Shown here in pieces: positions 1 to 4,594 of a stretch of 5,664 nucleotides of DNA. Numbering within the stretch: position 1 is the first letter of the stretch; each line of letters starts with the position of its first letter. The notes beneath the pieces are model-generated. The model was not told the DNA's origin and ran no database searches. It saw only the letters and a program-made list of their open reading frames with translations. The stretch is taken from the NCBI GenBank assembly GCA_023393485.1, contig JAEWLD010000024.1, positions 1 to 5,664 of the forward strand, read 5' to 3'. Origin of the DNA: Bacteroidota bacterium (lineage in GTDB: Bacteria; Bacteroidota; Bacteroidia; Flavobacteriales; Flavobacteriaceae). The position numbers and the translations under genes were made by a program.

Positions 1-1310
1 TTGTTGCAGCCCAGAACAACGCTGACAATGTTTTTGCCGATGTCGTGTACATCGCCTTTGACCGTTGCCATCAGGATTTTTCCCGCCGATTGTGATGCGC
101 CGTCTTTTTCGGCCTCGATGAAGGGCAACAGGTAAGCGACCGCTTTTTTCATCACACGCGCCGATTTTACGACCTGCGGCAGGAACATTTTTCCGCTTCC
201 GAACAAATCGCCGACGACATTCATGCCGTTCATCAGATGTTGTTCGATGACCTCGATCGGACGGGAAACCGTTTGGCGCGCCTGTTCAACATCGGCTTCG
301 ATGAACTCGTCGATGCCTTTGACAAGCGCATGTGTCAGCCTTTCCTGAAGCGAATTTGAACGCCATTGTTGCGCTTCCTTTTCGGCGACTTTTTTACCGC
401 CTTTGAAATTTTCGGCCAGTTCCAAAAGCCGTTCTGTCGCATCCTCGCGCCGATTCAATAAAACGTCTTCAACGTACCGGAGCAGATCTTTCGGGATTTC
501 ATCGTAAACCTCGAGCATTTCCGGATTGACAATTCCCATTGTCATCCCGTGTTGTATGGCGTGATAAAGAAATGCCGAATGCATGGCTTCGCGTACTTTA
601 TCATTGCCGCGGAAGGAGAACGACACGTTTGAAACACCGCCCGATACGTTGGCGTATGGCAGATTTTCGCGAATCCATTTTGTGGCGCGGAAAAAATCGA
701 GCGCGTTGGTTTTGTGCTCGTCCATGCCGGTGGCGACGGGAAAAATATTCGGGTCGAAAATGATATCTTCGGGCGGAAAATTCATTTGATTGACCAAAAT
801 GTCATATGACCTTTTACAGATGTCGATGCGCCGCTGGTAAGTGTCGGCCTGTCCTTTTTCATCGAACGCCATGACAATGACCGCAGCGCCGTAACGCTTG
901 ACGAGTTTGGCGTGATGGATGAATGTTGCCTCGCCTTCTTTTAGCGAAATCGAGTTGACGACGCCTTTGCCTTGAACGACTTTCAAACCGGCTTCGATGA
1001 TTTCCCATTTTGACGAATCGATCATGACCGGAACGCGTGAGATGTCGGGTTCGGACGCAATCAAATTTAGAAATGTCGTCATCGCGTGGACGCCGTCGAG
1101 CATGCCTTCATCCATGTTGACATCGATGATCTGTGCGCCGCCCTGAACCTGGCCGCGGGCAATGTCAAGGGCTTCGTCATAGCGTTCTTCTTTGATCAAT
1201 CGTAAAAACTTACGCGAACCGGTCACATTGGTACGTTCGCCGACGTTGACGAAATTGGTTTCGGGCGTGATGATGAGCGGCTCGAGACCGGAAAGGCGGA
1301 GGTATTTCAT
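1..1310 (-). CDS. metH: Methionine synthase, pterin- and cobalamin-binding part (split MetH, second gene), 3' end outside window
   Basis: This gene encodes the part of B12-dependent methionine synthase that binds methyl-tetrahydrofolate and carries the methyl group on cobalamin. The first 436 codons are visible and I read the frame without interruption from the ATG at 1310 to the window edge. The protein opens [12 protein letters not shown] and goes straight into the pterin-binding barrel: GERTNVTGS at residues 24-32, [11 protein letters not shown] at 63-73, MIDSSKW at 96-102 and [14 protein letters not shown] from 113. A helical cap domain follows, with [12 protein letters not shown] near 376-387. 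The cobalamin-binding motif DVHDIG is at 420-425, with His422 as the expected lower cobalt ligand. The rest of the B12 domain and any reactivation domain lie beyond the edge. The homocysteine domain is absent here and is encoded by the upstream gene 104 bp away, so the two should form one enzyme and one operon. The start is supported by the close match from residue 1 onward to the corresponding part of full-length MetH. Confidence 0.96.
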   Translation of the reverse strand, partial: MKYLRLSGLEPLIITPETNFVNVGERTNVTGSRKFLRLIKEERYDEALDIARGQVQGGAQIIDVNMDEGMLDGVHAMTTFLNLIASEPDISRVPVMIDSSKWEIIEAGLKVVQGKGVVNSISLKEGEATFIHHAKLVKRYGAAVIVMAFDEKGQADTYQRRIDICKRSYDILVNQMNFPPEDIIFDPNIFPVATGMDEHKTNALDFFRATKWIRENLPYANVSGGVSNVSFSFRGNDKVREAMHSAFLYHAIQHGMTMGIVNPEMLEVYDEIPKDLLRYVEDVLLNRREDATERLLELAENFKGGKKVAEKEAQQWRSNSLQERLTHALVKGIDEFIEADVEQARQTVSRPIEVIEQHLMNGMNVVGDLFGSGKMFLPQVVKSARVMKKAVAYLLPFIEAEKDGASQSAGKILMATVKGDVHDIGKNIVSVVLGCN

Positions 1311-1340
1311 AGTGGCTAGTTGCTAGTTGTTAGTGGCTAG
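1311..1340 (-). repeat. C/A-rich CTAGCCACT repeat just before the second metH gene
   Basis: Read on the minus strand, the bases directly before the ATG at 1310 are short imperfect repeats of the units CTAGCCACT, AACAACTAG and CAACTAGCCACT, ending one base before the start codon. There is no Shine-Dalgarno sequence. A sequence of the same style precedes the first metH gene at 2414-2436. It may act as an unstructured ribosome-landing leader, or it may simply be a neutral low-complexity expansion. The sequence alone does not decide between these. Confidence 0.6.
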
Positions 1341-1386
1341 ATTGTTTGTTCTAAGGTTGTGATTGTGCTTCAATTCTGCAATTAGG

Positions 1387-1414
1387 TAGCGGTTAGATTG
1401 ATGTCTAGCCGCTA
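1387..1414. other. Hairpin between the two metH genes
   Basis: Arms 1387-1397 and 1404-1414 are 11 bases each around a 6-base loop. They pair fully on the plus strand with one G-U, and on the transcribed minus strand with one A-C mismatch. The hairpin starts directly after the TGA of the first metH gene. No run of T follows on the minus strand, so it is unlikely to be an intrinsic terminator. It could stabilise or mark the junction between the two cistrons. The remainder of the spacer (1341-1386) shows no recognisable signal. Confidence 0.5.
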
Positions 1415-2413
1415 TCAATTAGCCTTTAACACTTTTCTCGGTTCAAATTCAGCGGCGACTTGTGCAATCAACCTGATATGTTCAGGTGTCGTGCCGCAGC
1501 AGCCGCCAATGATGTTGACGAGGTTTTCCTGCAAGTATTCGCGAATCAATGCCTGCATTTCTTCAGGTGTTTGATCATATTGCCCGAAAGCGTTGGGCAG
1601 CCCGGCATTAGGGTGGGCCGAAATGTTCAACGTGGTATTTCTTGCCAGACGTTTCAGATACGGACGCAATTGGTCTGCGCCGAGCGCGCAATTGAACCCG
1701 ACACTGAGCAGCGGAAAATGCTCGATCGAAATCAAGAAGGCTTCGACAGTTTGGCCCGATAAAGTCCGGCCGGACGCATCAGTAATGGTTCCGGAAACCA
1801 TGATCGGGATGTCGAGGCCTTTTGCTTCCTTGACTTCTTCGATGGCAAAAAGGGCTGCCTTTGCGTTGAGCGTGTCGAAAATGGTTTCGACCAGTAAAAT
1901 GTCTGCGCCGCCCTCGATGAGTGCTTCTGCCTGTTGTTTGTAGGCAATGCGCAACTCATCGAACGTGATGGCGCGAAAACCCGGGTCATTGACATCGGGT
2001 GACAGGCTGGCCGTTCGGTTGGTTGGGCCGATCGATCCAGCTACGAAACGCGGTTTGGTTGGTTGTTTGGCAGTATATTCATTGGCGATTTCACGTGCAA
2101 TTTTAGCCGACTGATAATTGAGCTCGTAAACCAAGTCTTCCATGTGATAATCCGCCATCCCGATGGTTGTGGACGAAAAAGTATTGGTTTCTACGATGTC
2201 TGCACCGGCTTCAAAATATTGTGCATGGATGGCCCGGATAGCTTCAGGCTGCGTCAAAGACAAGAGGTCGTTGTTGCCTTTAACCGGATATCGAAAATCT
2301 TTGAAACGCTTTCCTCGGAAATCTTCTTCGGCAAAATTGTGGCGCTGGAGCATTGTGCCCATGGCGCCGTCGAGGACGAGGATGCGGTTTTGGATGGCTT
2401 GTTGTATCGTCAT
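1415..2413 (-). CDS. metH: Methionine synthase, homocysteine S-methyltransferase part (split MetH, first gene)
   Basis: This 332-residue cytosolic protein corresponds to the N-terminal homocysteine-binding barrel of B12-dependent methionine synthase. That barrel takes the methyl group from methylcobalamin and puts it on zinc-bound homocysteine to give methionine. The sequence shows [13 protein letters not shown] at 11-23, [12 protein letters not shown] at 70-81 and [12 protein letters not shown] from 126. The three zinc cysteines are present: Cys242 in FNCALGA, and Cys305 and Cys306 in [13 protein letters not shown]. The protein ends about where this domain ends in full-length MetH, and no pterin or cobalamin domain follows in frame. 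Those parts are in the next gene downstream on the same strand, an arrangement I recall as usual in Bacteroidetes, so this is a natural split and not a broken gene. The start at 2413 gives the expected [10 protein letters not shown] opening. A SAM-I riboswitch lies about 250 bp upstream, so expression should fall when SAM is abundant. A stand-alone BhmT-type methyltransferase is a less likely reading, given the adjacent partner. Confidence 0.95.
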   Translation of the reverse strand: MTIQQAIQNRILVLDGAMGTMLQRHNFAEEDFRGKRFKDFRYPVKGNNDLLSLTQPEAIRAIHAQYFEAGADIVETNTFSSTTIGMADYHMEDLVYELNYQSAKIAREIANEYTAKQPTKPRFVAGSIGPTNRTASLSPDVNDPGFRAITFDELRIAYKQQAEALIEGGADILLVETIFDTLNAKAALFAIEEVKEAKGLDIPIMVSGTITDASGRTLSGQTVEAFLISIEHFPLLSVGFNCALGADQLRPYLKRLARNTTLNISAHPNAGLPNAFGQYDQTPEEMQALIREYLQENLVNIIGGCCGTTPEHIRLIAQVAAEFEPRKVLKAN

Positions 2414-2436
2414 TTTTAGTGGTTGGTTGTTGGTGG
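2414..2436 (-). repeat. C/A-rich leader repeat just before the first metH gene
   Basis: On the minus strand, the bases leading to the ATG at 2413 run CCACCAACAACCAACCACT followed by four A. The unit resembles the CCACTAACAACTAG leader of the second metH gene at 1311-1340. No Shine-Dalgarno sequence is present, so the A-rich end may be what decides the start in this SD-poor lineage. Confidence 0.55.
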
Positions 2437-2640
2437 CGATGGCTTGAATCGTTTTATGTTTTTTCTATATTGATGCTTTCCTTTTAGCGGCAGGCACAGG
2501 CCGTTAGCTGCTTTTTCCTTTTACGAAGCCGTGTGATATCCTTCAAACCTTGCAGGTTTTGAAAACCTGCAAGGTTTAACATGACAGCCTGGCGGACCAA
2601 CTATCATTACGATAGGCCGCGTTCAAAAAAAAAATTTGTT
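2437..2640 (-). other. Long untranslated metH leader between riboswitch and start codon
   Basis: No open reading frame worth calling is present in this stretch. It holds a perfect palindrome (2545-2577, listed separately), a small hairpin CTATC/GATAG with a 5-base loop (2601-2615), a run of ten A on the plus strand (2625-2634, U10 in the metH transcript) and a possible decayed inverted-repeat fragment around 2480-2530. If transcription starts upstream of the SAM-I riboswitch, all of this lies in the 5' untranslated region of metH, which is unusually long and cluttered. Confidence 0.5.
2545..2577. repeat. Perfect 33-bp palindrome (16-base arms, 1-base centre)
   Basis: The left arm AAACCTTGCAGGTTTT (2545-2560) and the right arm AAAACCTGCAAGGTTT (2562-2577) are exact reverse complements around a single G at 2561. 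From memory, palindromes built on CCTTGCAGGTTTT recur between genes in Flavobacteriia, so I read this as a dispersed REP-like element and not a site specific to this locus. It lies inside the metH leader. On the transcript it would form a very stable hairpin, without a following U-tract on the minus strand. Confidence 0.85.
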
Positions 2641-2642
2641 AT

Positions 2643-2666
2643 AAAAAAGCCGAGGAAAATACTCGA
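2643..2666 (-). terminator. Intrinsic terminator directly after the SAM-I aptamer
   Basis: On the minus strand a hairpin (CGAG 2665-2662 with CTCG 2654-2651, plus a U-G pair 2666/2650, loop 2661-2655) is followed by GC and six U (2648-2643). It starts at the base next to the P1 helix of the SAM-I riboswitch, so a closed P1 and this terminator can coexist, as expected for SAM-bound shut-off. The stem is short. The 3' half (2655-2649) can pair instead, over 7 bp, with 2753-2747 inside the aptamer, which would give a competing antiterminator. Confidence 0.65.
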
Positions 2667-2766
2667 GTTATCTGTCCGGCAAAACCGGTAGAATTTAGCA
2701 CCTTCTTTAAAAGTAAAGGGTTGCTAAGGCGTCAGCGGGTCTAATCCCTCGGCCTTTCGTGATAAC
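2667..2766 (-). promoter_or_regulatory. SAM-I (S-box) riboswitch upstream of the split metH
   Basis: The minus strand carries a full S-box aptamer of about 100 nt. P1 is GTTATC (2766-2761) with GATAAC (2672-2667). P2 starts with GGC and closes with GCC, and contains a kink-turn-like CGA/UGA junction and a GGG/CCC tip (2748-2746 with 2739-2737). P3 has the signature GCAACC and AAGGTGC around a CTTTA/TAAAG hairpin (2718-2714 with 2709-2705). P4 is CCGG/CCGG (2688-2685 with 2679-2676). The class-defining pseudoknot is visible: UAGA in the P2 loop (2743-2740) is complementary to UCUA between P3 and P4 (2692-2689). The family is Rfam SAM riboswitch (S box leader). It senses S-adenosylmethionine and normally switches off methionine synthesis genes. 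An intrinsic terminator follows, so premature termination is the likely output. Confidence 0.95.
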
Positions 2767-2840
2767 AAAGAATCAGTACAGGTTTCTGTTCGGATTGGAA
2801 AGCCTGTGCTGGTTCTGATACAAAATGTGAATGAACAGTG

Positions 2841-2871
2841 CAAAGTACGCGATTGGTTTTTGAATTTGCAA
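2841..2871 (-). promoter_or_regulatory. Candidate promoter for the riboswitch-metH transcript
   Basis: On the minus strand, TTG (2871-2869) is followed 21 bases later by TACTTTG (2847-2841). This resembles the Bacteroidetes -33/-7 pair, although the -7 box lacks one base of TAnnTTTG. Transcription would start near 2835, about 70 bases before the SAM-I aptamer. A weaker ATTCTTTG match nearer the aptamer (2774-2767) would put the start inside P1 and is less plausible. Confidence 0.35.
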
Positions 2872-3007
2872 CCGTTAGGCAAAAAAAAATCCACGATAAC
2901 GTTGGCGCAGTCCCGAATGCTTTAGCCGTCAGAAATACCAGTGCGCTTAGCCAAGAGGCCGTTTTTTTCAAAAAAACTTCCATGAAGAGGTCGCTTATAA
3001 GTTTTAT
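2872..3007. other. Core of the divergent intergenic region, no gene seen
   Basis: This stretch between the two candidate promoters contains A/T tracts (a run of nine A near 2881-2889, and GTTTTTTT C AAAAAAAC near 2960-2977) and no convincing coding frame. The tract just upstream of the metK promoter could act as a bent or UP-like element, which is inference only. Confidence 0.4.
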
Positions 3008-3008
3008 T

Positions 3009-3037
3009 TTGAAAATCAAATTCGTTTCCTAACTTTG
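3009..3037 (+). promoter_or_regulatory. metK promoter of Bacteroidetes type
   Basis: TTG at 3009-3011 (TTTG from 3008) and TAACTTTG at 3030-3037 are separated by 18 bases. This is an exact match to the -33 TTG and -7 TAnnTTTG boxes used by the primary sigma factor of Bacteroidetes. Transcription should begin about 3042-3045, a few bases before the first helix of the SAM-II riboswitch, so the aptamer sits at the very 5' end of the metK message. Confidence 0.8.
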
Positions 3038-3047
3038 CAACCGAACA

Positions 3048-3116
3048 TCCGGGAGGACAGATTTGACTGATTGCAACCTCCGACGCCGCAGGGCTTCGAA
3101 AAATGCTAAAGCAGGC
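3048..3116 (+). promoter_or_regulatory. SAM-II riboswitch upstream of metK
   Basis: The segment has the SAM-II layout. P1 is GGAGG (3052-3056) with CCUCC (3077-3081). The loop contains the conserved GAUUUGA (3060-3066) and AUUGCAA immediately before the P1 3' strand. After a 3' linker comes GAAAAAUGCUAAAGCAGG (3098-3115), carrying the conserved GCUAAA. The H-type pseudoknot can form from GC (3073-3074) with GC (3105-3106) and CUG (3067-3069) with CAG (3112-3114). SAM-II is a compact SAM aptamer known from Alphaproteobacteria and Bacteroidetes, usually before methionine and SAM genes, which fits its position between the metK promoter and metK. No U-tract terminator follows, so control is probably at translation. 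Possible competing helices downstream are described in the findings. Confidence 0.88.
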
Positions 3117-3148
3117 TTACTTCATCAGCTTTTCCTGCCACTTCCGGG

Positions 3149-3167
3149 ATAATTTTAAGAAAATTAT
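3149..3167 (+). promoter_or_regulatory. metK: Small A/U hairpin covering the metK start codon
   Basis: AUAAUUUU (3149-3156) and AAAAUUAU (3160-3167) are exact complements around the loop AAG. The last two paired bases are the A and U of the metK AUG at 3166. The A-rich AAGAAAA just before the start is the only ribosome-binding-like sequence. The helix is all A-U and therefore weak, but it could make start-codon access sensitive to upstream folding. Confidence 0.45.
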
Positions 3168-4416
3168 GGCTTATTTATTTACCTCGGAGTCAGTGAGCGA
3201 AGGGCATCCTGACAAAGTCGCTGACCAAATTTCAGACGCGTTGATCGACAACTTTTTGGCGTTTGACCCCGAGTCAAAAGTAGCTTGCGAAACGCTCGTT
3301 ACAACTGGCCAGGTCATTTTGGCCGGTGAAGTTAAATCCAAAACCTATCTTGACGTACAGCATATTGCGCGCGAAGTGATCGAACGTATCGGCTATACCA
3401 AAAGCGAATACATGTTCGAGGCAAATTCATGCGGTGTCTTATCGGCCATCCACGAACAATCGTCAGACATCAACCAGGGCGTTGACCGCGCGAGCAAAGA
3501 AGAACAAGGCGCCGGTGACCAGGGCATGATGTTCGGCTATGCGACCAACGAGACCGAAGATTACATGCCGCTTGCACTTGACCTGTCTCACAAATTATTG
3601 CAGGAGTTGGCTGCGATGCGCCGCGAAAACAACGAAATCAAGTATCTGCGTCCAGATGCAAAATCACAGGTGACGCTCGAATACGATGACAACAACAAGC
3701 CTGTACGCATTGACGCCATCGTGATCTCGACCCAACACGATGACTTTGACCAAGAAGCGACCATGCTTGCCAAAATCAAAAGCGATATCATCAATATTTT
3801 GATTCCGCGAATCATCAAGAAATATCCGCAATACGCACATTTGTTCAATGACAATATCGATTACCACATCAACCCGACGGGCAAATTCGTCATTGGCGGA
3901 CCGCATGGAGACACCGGTTTGACAGGACGTAAGATCATCGTTGACACCTACGGCGGGAAAGGCGCACATGGCGGCGGCGCATTCTCGGGCAAAGATCCGA
4001 GTAAAGTTGACCGTTCAGCCGCTTATGCGACGCGTCACATCGCGAAAAACCTCGTTGCCGCAGGCGTAGCCGACGAAATCCTCGTTCAGGTTTCGTATGC
4101 GATCGGGGTCGCAAAGCCAATGGGAATCTTCGTCGAAACCTATGGCACTTCAAAGGTCAATATGACCAACGGGGAAATCGCGAAAAAAGTCGAAGAGATT
4201 TTTGACATGCGCCCGTATTTCATCGAACAACGTTTAAAATTGAGAAACCCTATTTACAGTGAAACCGCGGCTTATGGCCACATGGGACGCAAACCTGAAA
4301 CGGTCACCAAAATCTTTTATTCGCCAACAGGCGATCACAAGACGGTGACAGTCGATTTATTCACATGGGAGAAACTCGATTTTGTCGATAAGGTAAAAGC
4401 CGCGTTTGGCTTGTAA
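3166..4416 (+). CDS. metK: S-adenosylmethionine synthetase
   Basis: MetK makes S-adenosylmethionine, phosphate and pyrophosphate from methionine and ATP in the cytosol. From the ATG at 3166 the product is 416 residues, somewhat longer than the E. coli enzyme (about 384). The start [20 protein letters not shown] is the usual family N-terminus, with His14, Asp16 and Lys17 in the HPDK motif. Further family signatures are [11 protein letters not shown] at 115-125, [13 protein letters not shown] at 244-256 and [19 protein letters not shown] at 269-287. An in-frame ATG at 3103 would add 21 residues, but that ATG is part of the conserved 3' segment of the SAM-II riboswitch and the added residues do not look like MetK, so I reject it. 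The gene has its own promoter and riboswitch upstream and a strong terminator after the TAA, so it is probably transcribed alone. The enzyme uses the methionine made by the divergent metH genes. Confidence 0.98.
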   Translation: MAYLFTSESVSEGHPDKVADQISDALIDNFLAFDPESKVACETLVTTGQVILAGEVKSKTYLDVQHIAREVIERIGYTKSEYMFEANSCGVLSAIHEQSSDINQGVDRASKEEQGAGDQGMMFGYATNETEDYMPLALDLSHKLLQELAAMRRENNEIKYLRPDAKSQVTLEYDDNNKPVRIDAIVISTQHDDFDQEATMLAKIKSDIINILIPRIIKKYPQYAHLFNDNIDYHINPTGKFVIGGPHGDTGLTGRKIIVDTYGGKGAHGGGAFSGKDPSKVDRSAAYATRHIAKNLVAAGVADEILVQVSYAIGVAKPMGIFVETYGTSKVNMTNGEIAKKVEEIFDMRPYFIEQRLKLRNPIYSETAAYGHMGRKPETVTKIFYSPTGDHKTVTVDLFTWEKLDFVDKVKAAFGL

Positions 4417-4436
4417 GGGTAACTAACCTAACCTTG

Positions 4437-4467
4437 GGCCTGTGTTTTTTGCATAGGCCTTTTTTTT
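4437..4467 (+). terminator. Intrinsic terminator of metK
   Basis: GGCCTGTG (4437-4444) pairs with CATAGGCC (4452-4459) over 8 bp with one G-U, around a 7-base loop, followed by eight T (4460-4467). It begins 20 bases after the metK stop codon. A second run of six T follows at 4469-4474. Confidence 0.92.
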
Positions 4468-4474
4468 ATTTTTT

Positions 4475-4594
4475 GGAGCTGTTTGCTTACGCCAGTTCGG
4501 CCTACGGCATCGAGTCCGACTATTCGCTGCAATCTTTTTACGGCCTCCGCTGCGCTGCGGCCGCAAAAAATATAGCGGCCGGCGAGTTGGCTCC
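4475..4594. repeat. Imperfect inverted repeat bounded by GGAGC and GGCTCC
   Basis: The element opens with GGAGC (4475) and closes with GGCTCC (4589-4594). Its core pairs TTTTTACGGCC (4535-4545) with GGCCGCAAAAA (4559-4569) with one mismatch. Further out, CGCT (4525-4528) matches AGCG (4574-4577). About 35 bases on the left (4480-4514) have no counterpart on the right. From memory, palindromes of the form GGAGC...CGCTGCAATC-TTTTT...AAAAA...AGCG...GCTCC are dispersed between genes in Flavobacterium and relatives, and this looks like a member with an insertion. The right end touches the stop codon of the barrel gene, so it could serve as that gene's 3' hairpin. Confidence 0.65.

Noticed and set aside
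539..789. Plus-strand ORFs of 74 and 68 codons
   Set aside because: They lie antisense inside the well-conserved pterin-binding domain of metH and have the Arg-rich composition of a shadow frame.
1311..1340. CTAGCCACT repeats as a CRISPR or attachment site
   Set aside because: The units are too short and irregular, without spacers, and there are no mobile-element genes nearby.
1460..2447. Several plus-strand ORFs of 94-118 codons, and one out-of-frame minus ORF
   Set aside because: All are shadows of the 332-residue homocysteine methyltransferase gene, whose motifs are unambiguous.
2541..2580. Palindrome as a terminator for the metH leader
   Set aside because: The hairpin is strong, but no T-run follows the right arm on either strand.
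2778..2807. Hairpin ACAGG-TTTC / GAAAGCCTGT upstream of the SAM-I aptamer
   Set aside because: It has one bulge, an 11-base loop and no U-tract. It may exist in the leader but nothing indicates a role.
2741..3019. Minus-strand ORF of 92 codons with a hydrophobic stretch
   Set aside because: Its 3' end runs into the SAM-I aptamer and its body covers the candidate metH promoter. The composition follows A/T tracts and it resembles no family I know.
2838..3032. Plus-strand ORF of 64 codons before metK
   Set aside because: It overlaps both promoters, contains Lys/Phe runs from A and T tracts, and has no recognisable domain.
3588..4153. Minus-strand ORFs opposite metK
   Set aside because: They are antisense to a conserved coding region and show no domain or independent signal.
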